5,230 nt of DNA from Thermoplasmata archaeon (GTDB lineage Archaea > Thermoplasmatota > Thermoplasmata > Thermoplasmatales > Thermoplasmataceae), in assembly GCA_021846695.1 (NCBI GenBank), contig JAJZWN010000078.1, forward strand, positions 1 to 5,230. Reading direction: 5' to 3'. Below are positions 1 to 5,114 of this stretch, in pieces (position 1 is the stretch's first letter; each line of letters starts with the position of its first letter). The notes under the pieces were generated by a model, which was not told the origin of the DNA, ran no database searches, and saw only the letters and a list, made by a program, of their open reading frames with translations. Made by a program: the position numbers and the translations under genes.

Positions 1-374
1 CGCTTGCACCATATATTTTTGTATTCGGCACATCCTACCTGAATTCAGCCCTGTGGGCACAGGCTTTTATAGTGATGGAAATTCTTCTCATCCTTGGATT
101 TATCTTCAAACCCTCTGCAATGATATCGGATTTTCTTACCAGTTCTGCAAAACCACTCGCAATATTTATCTTTGGCATAGGATTAATTATTACAGGCGCG
201 TCCATGGTTTCTTACAATGTTGTGGCACTCCCTGCAGCACTTGGCGATTCTATTTCTGGAGTGCTCATAATTGCGGGAATCCTGGCATTAATTACAGGAA
301 TATTATTCGTTATCCAGTCTATAATGAAATTTTATGATTCTGTAATAAAACCAAGAATACATTTTATGAGATAA
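1..374 (+). CDS. C-terminal part of an unrecognised multi-pass membrane protein (5' end outside window)
   Basis: The reading frame beginning at base 3 is open without a stop up to TAA at 372-374, giving at least 123 residues, so the gene enters from the left edge. The GTG at 72 and ATG at 75 are internal codons rather than the start, because the same frame reads through hydrophobic protein upstream of them. Three hydrophobic segments are visible, at about residues 21-36, 51-70 and 85-107 of the visible part, followed by a short basic tail (K109, K116, R118, R123), which suggests a cytoplasmic C-terminus. Gly/Ala/Ile-rich helices without charged residues would fit a small transporter or integral membrane protein of unknown role. 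I do not recognise the family and see no catalytic motif. The stop lies only 30 bases before the next start codon, and that gene has its own TATA box, so co-transcription is not required. Confidence 0.75.
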   Translation, partial: LAPYIFVFGTSYLNSALWAQAFIVMEILLILGFIFKPSAMISDFLTSSAKPLAIFIFGIGLIITGASMVSYNVVALPAALGDSISGVLIIAGILALITGILFVIQSIMKFYDSVIKPRIHFMR

Positions 375-377
375 AAA

Positions 378-387
378 TTATATTTAA
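378..387 (+). promoter_or_regulatory. TATA box of ubiD, leaderless type
   Basis: TTATATTTAA lies just after the stop of the membrane protein gene and is centred about 22 bases before the ubiD ATG at 405. Archaeal TATA boxes sit about 25 bases before the transcription start, so the transcript should begin at or within a few bases of the ATG. No Shine-Dalgarno sequence precedes the ATG, which agrees with a leaderless mRNA. Confidence 0.6.
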
Positions 388-404
388 TCAGGGCATCAGT
401 AACT

Positions 405-1850
405 ATGACATTTGATGACCTGAAAGAATTTATAAAATATCAGGAAAGTAACGGCGACCTGGTAAGGGTAAACGAAGAAGTCGATCCTGAACTGGAACTT
501 ACATATATACTGAGCGAGGAGGAACGCATAGGCAAGAAGAGAACCATGCTATTCAACAATGTTAAGGGGTCAAAGATGCCCGTAATAGGAAATATATTTT
601 CATCAGATAAGAAAATAGAGGCTATACTGGGTGATACGCCGTATAATATCGGCCTCAAACTAAAGAATCTGGTGAGAATACCTGATGATACCGAGTCCAT
701 GATATCACGCGGGCTTGAAATGCTGAAGGAAATGAGTGGAATAAAGCCCAAGGTTTATAACAGGAAAAATTCTGAATTTGAAGTTGTAGAGCCGCATTTA
801 TCCGATTATCCAATAACAAAGAACTGGCCGGGAGATGGTGGCCGCTATATAACAATGCCTGTTGTCATGACCAAAGACCCGGATACAGGAACGAGGAATG
901 TTGGAACTTACAGAATGCAGGTATACGATGATGAAACTGTTGGCATGCACTGGCACATACATAAAGGCGGTGCAGAGCATATGGACAAATACAGAAACGA
1001 GGGTAAAATAATGGACGTTGCTGTTGCAATAGGCGTTGACCCTCTTACATTCTTCTCTTCAATAGCTCCACTACCCAATGGAATTGATGAATTTTCTTTC
1101 AGAGGAATACTTGCAAAGAAACACCTTGAGCTTATAAAAGGCGAAACAGTTAACATGGAATACCCAAGAAGTTCGCAGATTGTGCTTGAAGGTTATATAG
1201 ACCCTTCTGAAACAAGGATTGAGGGGCCATTTGGGGACCATACAGGCTATTATTCACTTGAAGAAGCTTTTCCAGTATTCCATGTAAAGAAAGTTGTACA
1301 GAAATTAGAACCGGTTTATTCCACCACAATAGTTGGGAAACTATGGCATGAGGATGTAAGGATTGGAAAAGCAATAGAAAAGATGTTTCTACCGTTAATT
1401 CAGATACAGATACCTGAAATTGTTGATATGAACATACCTGAAGAAACTGTAGTAAGCAACATGATAGTTGTATCAATTAAAAAAAGGTATCCCGGACAGG
1501 CTAAGAAGGTTATGTTTGCCATATGGGGCACCGGGCAGATGATGTTCACAAAAATTGTTGTTGTAGTTGATGATGATGTGGATGTACATGACATGAAACA
1601 GGTTATGTGGGCAATGACTACCAGAATCGATCCGGTTAACGATGTTTTTATGGTTCCAAATACCCCGACAGATTCGCTTGACCACCCGGCAAGGCTATTT
1701 AACCTGGGTTCAAAGATGGGCATAGACGCAACAAAAAAATCACCAGCTGAAAATTATAACAGGCCGTGGCCAGACACATTATCAATGACACCGGAAATAG
1801 AAAGAAAGGCAGATGAATTGCTCAAAAAGCTTGAACAGCCACATAACTGA
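405..1850 (+). CDS. ubiD: UbiD-family prenylated-FMN-dependent decarboxylase
   Basis: This encodes 481 residues, the normal length for the family. UbiD enzymes reversibly decarboxylate unsaturated or aromatic acids in the cytosol using prenylated FMN, which is made by UbiX (not in this window). The prFMN/metal region is at residues 165-192 (NVGTYRMQ, then HWHIHKGGAEH), with N165 and R170 at the positions of the catalytic Asn/Arg. VAIGVDP (208-213) and DEFSFRG (228-234, with E229 a likely metal ligand) follow. RIEGPFGDHTGYY (271-283) holds E273 and D278, completing the family's R-E-D/E catalytic set. The SLDHPA and MGIDATKK motifs near the C-terminus (424-445) are also typical. Known substrates include 4-hydroxybenzoate-type quinone precursors, the menaquinone futalosine branch, and anhydromevalonate phosphate in many archaea. 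Thermoplasmatales are known to use a different mevalonate route, so a quinone or aromatic-acid substrate is my preferred inference. The ATG at 405 fits the TATA box spacing. Confidence 0.93.
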   Translation: MTFDDLKEFIKYQESNGDLVRVNEEVDPELELTYILSEEERIGKKRTMLFNNVKGSKMPVIGNIFSSDKKIEAILGDTPYNIGLKLKNLVRIPDDTESMISRGLEMLKEMSGIKPKVYNRKNSEFEVVEPHLSDYPITKNWPGDGGRYITMPVVMTKDPDTGTRNVGTYRMQVYDDETVGMHWHIHKGGAEHMDKYRNEGKIMDVAVAIGVDPLTFFSSIAPLPNGIDEFSFRGILAKKHLELIKGETVNMEYPRSSQIVLEGYIDPSETRIEGPFGDHTGYYSLEEAFPVFHVKKVVQKLEPVYSTTIVGKLWHEDVRIGKAIEKMFLPLIQIQIPEIVDMNIPEETVVSNMIVVSIKKRYPGQAKKVMFAIWGTGQMMFTKIVVVVDDDVDVHDMKQVMWAMTTRIDPVNDVFMVPNTPTDSLDHPARLFNLGSKMGIDATKKSPAENYNRPWPDTLSMTPEIERKADELLKKLEQPHN

Positions 1851-2441
1851 TCAGGAAACTTTTTTGAATTTAAGTGAGATAAACTCTCCAGAAGTATTTA
1901 TTTCACGCTCATACCCATCGAAGTTCAATGATTCTGCGTATTTTTTTGAAATAGAATGTTTTCCGTGCAGTGACATGGAAGATTTGTAATACTCCTGCAT
2001 AAATTCTATTATTAAAAATGTTCCATTATCGGCTAATTTTGAAAGTATGTACTTGATATTGCTATCTCTATCCTGCCAGTGGTGGAATGACAGTGTTGTA
2101 TATATAAGGTCAAATTTATTGTCAAATGGAATATCCCTGCTGCTTCCGGGCTTGCATGATGCCTTTATGCCGGCTTTTTCAAAATTCTTCTGCTCCGCCT
2201 TTACCATATTTAATGATGGGTCTATGGCAAAAAACTCTGCATGGGGAAATTTTTGTGATACCATTAATGACAGTTTACCCGGGCCTGCACCGATATCCAG
2301 TATAGACGACGGTTCCATATCCTTCATTTCATCCAGGGCAAAGCTATATAATTTTTTTAAAAGCCTCCAGGCAACACGATTGTAAAACGACGTTGTGAAA
2401 AATCCGAACTTTTCTTCACCTTCCAGATAATAATCTTTCAT
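1851..2441 (-). CDS. Class I SAM-dependent methyltransferase (UbiE/type 11-like)
   Basis: This 196-residue protein has a complete Rossmann methyltransferase core. Motif I, ILDIGAGPG, is at residues 47-55 and binds SAM. The acidic residue at the end of strand 2 is D74 in FFAIDPS. RDIPFDN (102-108) corresponds to the adenine-binding region, FDLIYTTLSFHHW (110-122) to motif IV, and LADNGTFLIIE (137-147) to the strand 5 region. The N-terminal 45 residues form a helical lid with aromatic residues, as in UbiE/MenG-like enzymes, and the C-terminus is short. The substrate cannot be read from the sequence. The tail-to-tail neighbour is a UbiD-family decarboxylase, so a quinone precursor is possible, but the genes are on opposite strands and not an operon. 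The start at 2441 has a TATA box 25 bases upstream. The stop TGA overlaps nothing but directly touches the ubiD stop. Confidence 0.88.
   Translation of the reverse strand: MKDYYLEGEEKFGFFTTSFYNRVAWRLLKKLYSFALDEMKDMEPSSILDIGAGPGKLSLMVSQKFPHAEFFAIDPSLNMVKAEQKNFEKAGIKASCKPGSSRDIPFDNKFDLIYTTLSFHHWQDRDSNIKYILSKLADNGTFLIIEFMQEYYKSSMSLHGKHSISKKYAESLNFDGYEREINTSGEFISLKFKKVS
1860..1865 (+). terminator. Oligo-T tract after ubiD, inside the opposing gene
   Basis: Six T residues begin 10 bases after the ubiD stop. Archaeal RNA polymerase can terminate at U-tracts without a hairpin. The tract is the reverse of Lys codons in the C-terminal tail of the opposing methyltransferase, so the coding sequence may double as a terminator. 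It could also simply reflect lysine codons. Confidence 0.3.
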
Positions 2442-2462
2442 GTTATGGTATTGTGAACAGGA

Positions 2463-2470
2463 ATTATAAA
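2463..2470 (-). promoter_or_regulatory. TATA box of the methyltransferase gene
   Basis: Read on the minus strand the element is TTTATAAT, centred about 25 bases before the A of the ATG at 2441. That is the expected distance for a transcript starting at the start codon. No Shine-Dalgarno sequence is seen. It gives the methyltransferase its own promoter separate from the 66-residue gene upstream on the same strand. Confidence 0.6.
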
Positions 2471-2527
2471 TTTTCTTATTAGTGTTAATATATTATTATA
2501 TATATTTTCTGAATAATTGTGGTTTTG

Positions 2528-2728
2528 TTATTTTGGTGTGCCATCGATTTCTACGTATTTGCATTTATCGCACAGCCACCCTACTGCCCTATAGGATACT
2601 GCACCTTCCACTATATCCTGAACGTATAACCGTTCCATAGGATAGTTTTCCTGTGTGCTGGACCTTCTTATCAATCCCTTTTTAACCTGTATATGAGCCT
2701 CGGAGGGGCAGAACTTTACATCAGCCAT
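2528..2728 (-). CDS. Small cysteine-containing protein of unknown function, possible zinc site
   Basis: This encodes 66 residues and I do not recognise the family. Visible features are FCPSEAH near the N-terminus (C7, H12), a basic patch KKGLIRR (residues 16-22), and WLCDKCKY at residues 51-58 (C53 and C56 as a CxxC knuckle). C7, H12 or another residue, C53 and C56 could make a zinc-ribbon-like site, but this is inference. The frame is probably real: it starts with ATG about 20-30 bases after an AT-rich TATA-like stretch, has a balanced composition, and fills the space between two promoters. It has no signal peptide or membrane segment. It is on the same strand as the methyltransferase, which begins 86 bases downstream behind its own TATA box, so the two may be transcribed separately. 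A small zinc-binding or nucleic-acid-associated protein is one possibility. Confidence 0.7.
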   Translation of the reverse strand: MADVKFCPSEAHIQVKKGLIRRSSTQENYPMERLYVQDIVEGAVSYRAVGWLCDKCKYVEIDGTPK

Positions 2729-2736
2729 ATATATTC

Positions 2737-2760
2737 AATTATATATATTTGTATATTATA
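2737..2760 (-). promoter_or_regulatory. TATA-rich promoter of the 66-residue gene
   Basis: Minus-strand bases 2760-2737 are an almost pure A/T stretch with overlapping TATAATATAC and AAATATATATAA elements, 9 to 32 bases before the ATG at 2728. The exact TATA box cannot be chosen, but either candidate would place the transcript start at or near the ATG. Confidence 0.5.
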
Positions 2761-2888
2761 TAAATTATTCCACGAAGCTTTAATTCACTGCTAGCAATTC
2801 CAGGTATCTAAGCAGGGCATAGTGATAATATTAGAATGATTTGATGCTTTGTTTCAAAAAATTTGCAGATGAAATTGGATAAGAGTGG
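2761..2888. other. Divergent intergenic region, no gene seen
   Basis: This is the remainder of the 191-base spacer between the two divergently transcribed genes at 2728 (minus) and 2920 (plus). Neither strand has a convincing reading frame with protein-like composition. I see no C/D-box pair, tRNA or rRNA fold, or strong hairpin. The only local symmetry is short palindromes such as GCTAGC. Regulatory sites may exist but none is recognisable. Confidence 0.5.
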
Positions 2889-2896
2889 TAAATAAG
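2889..2896 (+). promoter_or_regulatory. TATA box of the cobY-like gene
   Basis: TAAATAAG is centred about 27 bases before the ATG at 2920. This spacing supports ATG 2920 as a leaderless start over the in-frame GTG at 2941, which would then need a 21-base leader. Confidence 0.5.
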
Positions 2897-2919
2897 AGAT
2901 ACTCCAGCAAAATTAAATT

Positions 2920-3444
2920 ATGGATAGGCAATATACACAGGTGGATGCAATTATAATGGCTGGTGGGAAAGGCAGCAGGATGGGCACAGCGGAAAAAATG
3001 CTCCTGAAAGTAAATGGAGAGAAAGTTATTGATGCTATTATTAAAATCCTGCAAAATCTAAATTTTAACATAAGCCTTTGCATAAGTGAAAACACCAGAT
3101 TTCTTGATGGGTATCATTCTTTAAGAACAATAATGGGGCAGGGCGATTATGCGCTTGACCTCAATTATGCCATAAAAACGTGCTCGTTGCCTGTATTAAT
3201 TGTTCCGTCTGATGTTATAATCAAGCCTGATATGATACACGATTTCGTTACAAGCGCATCTTCCCTGGACACTGCAATTGCAACACTAATTGTTAATAAT
3301 AAATTATCCGGAATTTCCATGTTTTTTAAAAAACCGGAAACAGGAAATCTCCCATATAAAAATATAGAGATATTAAGGGATGATTTTTTTAACCTTAATT
3401 GTCCTGATGACTACAAAAAAGCGTTACATAGATTTGAAAAATAG
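2920..3444 (+). CDS. cobY: CobY-like GTP:adenosylcobinamide-phosphate guanylyltransferase (MobA-like NTP transferase fold)
   Basis: This 174-residue protein opens with the nucleotidyltransferase signature: DAIIMAGGKGSRMG at residues 9-22 (the GxGxRMG nucleotide loop), then E25-K26 (EKMLLKV). PSD with D98 at the end of a hydrophobic strand is the likely Mg ligand. FNLNCPDD (157-164) matches the C-terminal N-x-N-x-P-x-D element of the fold. Length and layout match the short archaeal CobY enzymes better than MobA: the GQGDYALDLNYAI stretch (73-85) resembles the GKG...DLN segment I recall from the Methanocaldococcus enzyme. CobY transfers GMP from GTP to adenosylcobinamide phosphate during cobamide assembly and salvage, in the cytosol. 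No other cobalamin gene is in the window, so the substrate rests on family resemblance; another NTP transferase role (molybdopterin, sugar phosphate) remains possible. Family homologues begin near V8, so GTG 2941 is an alternative start, but the TATA box favours ATG 2920. Confidence 0.7.
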   Translation: MDRQYTQVDAIIMAGGKGSRMGTAEKMLLKVNGEKVIDAIIKILQNLNFNISLCISENTRFLDGYHSLRTIMGQGDYALDLNYAIKTCSLPVLIVPSDVIIKPDMIHDFVTSASSLDTAIATLIVNNKLSGISMFFKKPETGNLPYKNIEILRDDFFNLNCPDDYKKALHRFEK

Positions 3445-3449
3445 CAAAA

Positions 3450-3456
3450 TTTTTTT
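3450..3456 (+). promoter_or_regulatory. T7 tract: terminator of cobY and/or TATA region of the SRP RNA
   Basis: Seven T residues begin 6 bases after the cobY-like stop codon and run into TTTTAACA. The tract is centred about 25 bases before the 5' end of the SRP RNA helix 1 at 3478. It can therefore serve as the U-tract that ends the cobY transcript and as the A/T-rich TBP site of the SRP RNA gene. No better TATA box exists in the 33-base spacer. Confidence 0.45.
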
Positions 3457-3477
3457 AACATGTACACATTCGAGTAT

Positions 3478-3781
3478 TACTGGACTAGACCGGGGAGCTA
3501 GGCACTCCCTGTGACCCGTGCCGAAATGCGGGGGCGACTGTCTGGTGAGGGCAACCAGGCCTTTGGCAGTCTTCATGAAATCGTAGAGTCTCTGTCCTTT
3601 TGGATCGGGGGTTTGCATATGCAACTTCAAAGGATGATGCATATACAATCTGTCGGGAAAACCCCGCTAGGCCCGGAAGGGAACACCGGTATTCCGAACC
3701 ATCGATGCTGAGAGGGTGCGGGGAGGAGAGGAAGTGGAGGACGCTACCAAAACACCTGGTCTGAACCAGATGTGTCCAGTA
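3478..3781 (+). ncRNA. ffs: Archaeal signal recognition particle RNA (7S RNA)
   Basis: About 304 nt, the usual archaeal size. It is the RNA scaffold of the SRP, which binds SRP54 and SRP19 and delivers ribosomes making membrane or exported proteins to the membrane receptor. Helix 1 closes the molecule: TACTGGAC (3478-3485) pairs exactly with GTCCAGTA (3774-3781), and AGACC (3487-3491) with GGTCT (3758-3762). In the Alu domain, GGGAG/CTCCC (3493-3497/3505-3509) forms helix 3. Its loop holds GGCA, complementary to TGCC in the helix 4 loop (about 3519-3522), the expected loop-loop contact. Helix 6 pairs TTGCATATGCA (3613-3623) with TGCATATACAA (3638-3648) with one mismatch. Helix 8 shows CCCGGAAGGG (3672-3681, GGAA tetraloop 3675-3678), CCG/CGG, and GGAA/TTCC at its base (TTCC 3692-3695). 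Unusually, the 3' side of the symmetric loop is AACA rather than AGCA. Exact ends are inferred from helix 1. Confidence 0.94.
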
Positions 3782-3793
3782 TTATGGTTATTT

Positions 3794-4927
3794 ATGTATA
3801 AAATTATTCAGGACCCTGTAAATGGACCGGTAAAGATTGAGGGGCTCTTTAGCGAAATTGTGGATTCCCGCTACTTCCAGAGACTAAGATATATAAAACA
3901 ACTTGGACTCTGCAACCTCGTATTCCCTGGCGCAAACCATACACGGTTTGAACACTCCGTCGGTGCAATGTTTATGGCCCATGAGCTTTCAGAGAGCCTT
4001 GGAGTGAAAGATGAGATACCGGCAATTGCAGCCCTACTGCACGATATAGGCCACATGCCGTTTAGCCATGGGTTGGAAAATGAATTTTACGGGCTTTACG
4101 GAAAAGTGCATGAGGATATGACAAAGGATGTTATTCTGGGAAAGGGGCCATACGGTGATAGCACCATTCCTGATATTCTTGAAAAATATGGATATAATCC
4201 CTGGGAAATAGCGGAAGTGGCAACAGGTTCTTCTAAAAAATATCCTTTGTTTTCAACAATGGTTAGCGGGCCAATAGATGTGGATGAGATAGATTACCTC
4301 AGGAGGGATGCTTTATTCTGCGGGGTAACAATGGGACAGATCGATTATAAAAGGCTTTTCAATACATTAATTGTGGAAGGAACAGACCTGGTTGGAGTGG
4401 AAAAATCAATTCCGACGATAGAATCCATAATAATAACCAGGATATTGATGTTCAATACAGTTTATTTCCACAAAACCTGTAGAATTGCACAGAAAATGCT
4501 TGGATATGCATATCTTGAAAATAATGAAAAGAACAGTGATGACATGAAAATGACAGATTACCAGTTCATTAATAAACTGGAAAAGGGAAATTCTTCGGAA
4601 CTGGTTAGAAGCATAATGAATCGCAATCTGTTCAAGGTTGCTTACAGGGGAGCCTACACAGAGGGAGCTGAGAAAAATATAAACTCACTGCTGCAGGATT
4701 TCCAGGAACATGAATATATTGTTGATATCATTCCGCCACTGTATTTTGCGGGCAGCAGCAGGATAAAAAATTATGCGAAAGTGTATTACAGGGGCAAAAT
4801 GGAAAACATAAACAATGTGTCATCAATGGCAATGGCATTGTCAGGTGAGATGGAGAATAAGCAACTGATAGTGTCCGCTTCAGAAAAGTCATATGATAAA
4901 ATAAGGAAATTATTAAAATGCATATGA
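3794..4927 (+). CDS. HD-domain phosphohydrolase (SAMHD1/YwfO-like, COG1078 type)
   Basis: The protein has 377 residues from ATG 3794. The HD metal site is complete: H54 in RFEHS, H83-D84 in LLHDIGH with H87 and H92 following, H106-E107 in KVHED, and D164 within IDVDEIDYLRRD (161-172), which lines up with the IDVDKWDY segment of SAMHD1. The family hydrolyses phosphates from nucleotides, often dNTPs, in the cytosol; the substrate here is unknown. The N-terminal IQDPVNGPVKIE followed by RLRYIKQLGL and VFPGANHTRFEH is the standard opening of this family. The frame extends upstream to 3716, but those extra codons lie in the SRP RNA and are not protein-like, so ATG 3794 is chosen. It begins 12 bases after the SRP RNA, with no TATA box at the usual distance and no Shine-Dalgarno sequence, so it may be expressed by read-through from the SRP RNA promoter. 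There is no membrane segment. Confidence 0.9.
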   Translation: MYKIIQDPVNGPVKIEGLFSEIVDSRYFQRLRYIKQLGLCNLVFPGANHTRFEHSVGAMFMAHELSESLGVKDEIPAIAALLHDIGHMPFSHGLENEFYGLYGKVHEDMTKDVILGKGPYGDSTIPDILEKYGYNPWEIAEVATGSSKKYPLFSTMVSGPIDVDEIDYLRRDALFCGVTMGQIDYKRLFNTLIVEGTDLVGVEKSIPTIESIIITRILMFNTVYFHKTCRIAQKMLGYAYLENNEKNSDDMKMTDYQFINKLEKGNSSELVRSIMNRNLFKVAYRGAYTEGAEKNINSLLQDFQEHEYIVDIIPPLYFAGSSRIKNYAKVYYRGKMENINNVSSMAMALSGEMENKQLIVSASEKSYDKIRKLLKCI

Positions 4928-5114
4928 TTTCCACAAAAAATTACATTTTCAGGCCTTTTAGAATATTTATGCTTAATGTTTTATGAAATATGGCTCTTAT
5001 AACCGTGTCATAGGTTTTCTTCAGGCATGAAGAGCGCAGCCAGTCTAAATGCAATCTTTATAGCTTTAAAAAAACACCGGAAAATTAATTCCATGCAACA
5101 ACTCTTATAATTAT
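4928..5114. other. Intergenic spacer between the HD gene and tRNA-Leu
   Basis: This 187-base stretch lies between convergent genes and has no supported protein gene. It contains an AACC/GGTT hairpin (5001-5004/5013-5016) and a TCTTCA/TGAAGA hairpin with a GGCA loop (5018-5023/5028-5033), plus an outer GCTCTT/AAGAGC pairing (4993-4998/5030-5035) that excludes the second hairpin. These could end the HD transcript or be chance. A 28-codon reading frame from ATG 5027 to TAA 5110 has no promoter and no recognisable homology. Confidence 0.4.
5068..5074 (-). terminator. Oligo-T terminator candidate for tRNA-Leu
   Basis: On the minus strand this is a run of seven T residues, about 40 bases past the 3' end of the tRNA. 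Archaeal RNA polymerase terminates tRNA transcripts at such U-tracts without a hairpin. It is the first long T-run downstream of the tRNA. Confidence 0.45.

Noticed and set aside
53..337. 94-codon plus-strand frame over the membrane protein
   Set aside because: It is an out-of-frame shadow with Cys/His/Trp/Tyr-rich composition and no promoter.
72..374. Start of the membrane protein at GTG 72 or ATG 75
   Set aside because: The frame is open and hydrophobic back to the window edge, so these are internal codons of a truncated gene.
440..1723. Several minus-strand frames of 60-108 codons across ubiD
   Set aside because: They are antisense shadows of a well-supported gene, with low-complexity Ser/Thr/Ile/Leu composition and no promoters.
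2047..2385. 112-codon plus-strand frame across the methyltransferase
   Set aside because: It is antisense to a gene with complete SAM-binding motifs.
2761..2888. C/D-box small RNA in the divergent spacer (GTGATAA, GATGAAA)
   Set aside because: There is no proper C box paired with a CTGA D box and no terminal stem.
3511..3711. 66-codon plus-strand reading frame
   Set aside because: It is entirely inside the SRP RNA; the opposite-strand frame at 3424-3648 overlaps it likewise. The RNA fold explains the sequence.
3716..3793. N-terminal extension of the HD protein by 26 residues from ATG 3716
   Set aside because: It lies almost wholly in the SRP RNA 3' strand, its translation is not family-like, and the conserved family N-terminus begins at M3794.
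5027..5110. 27-residue frame MKSAASLN... next to the tRNA
   Set aside because: It is short, has no promoter or ribosome binding site, and no recognisable family.
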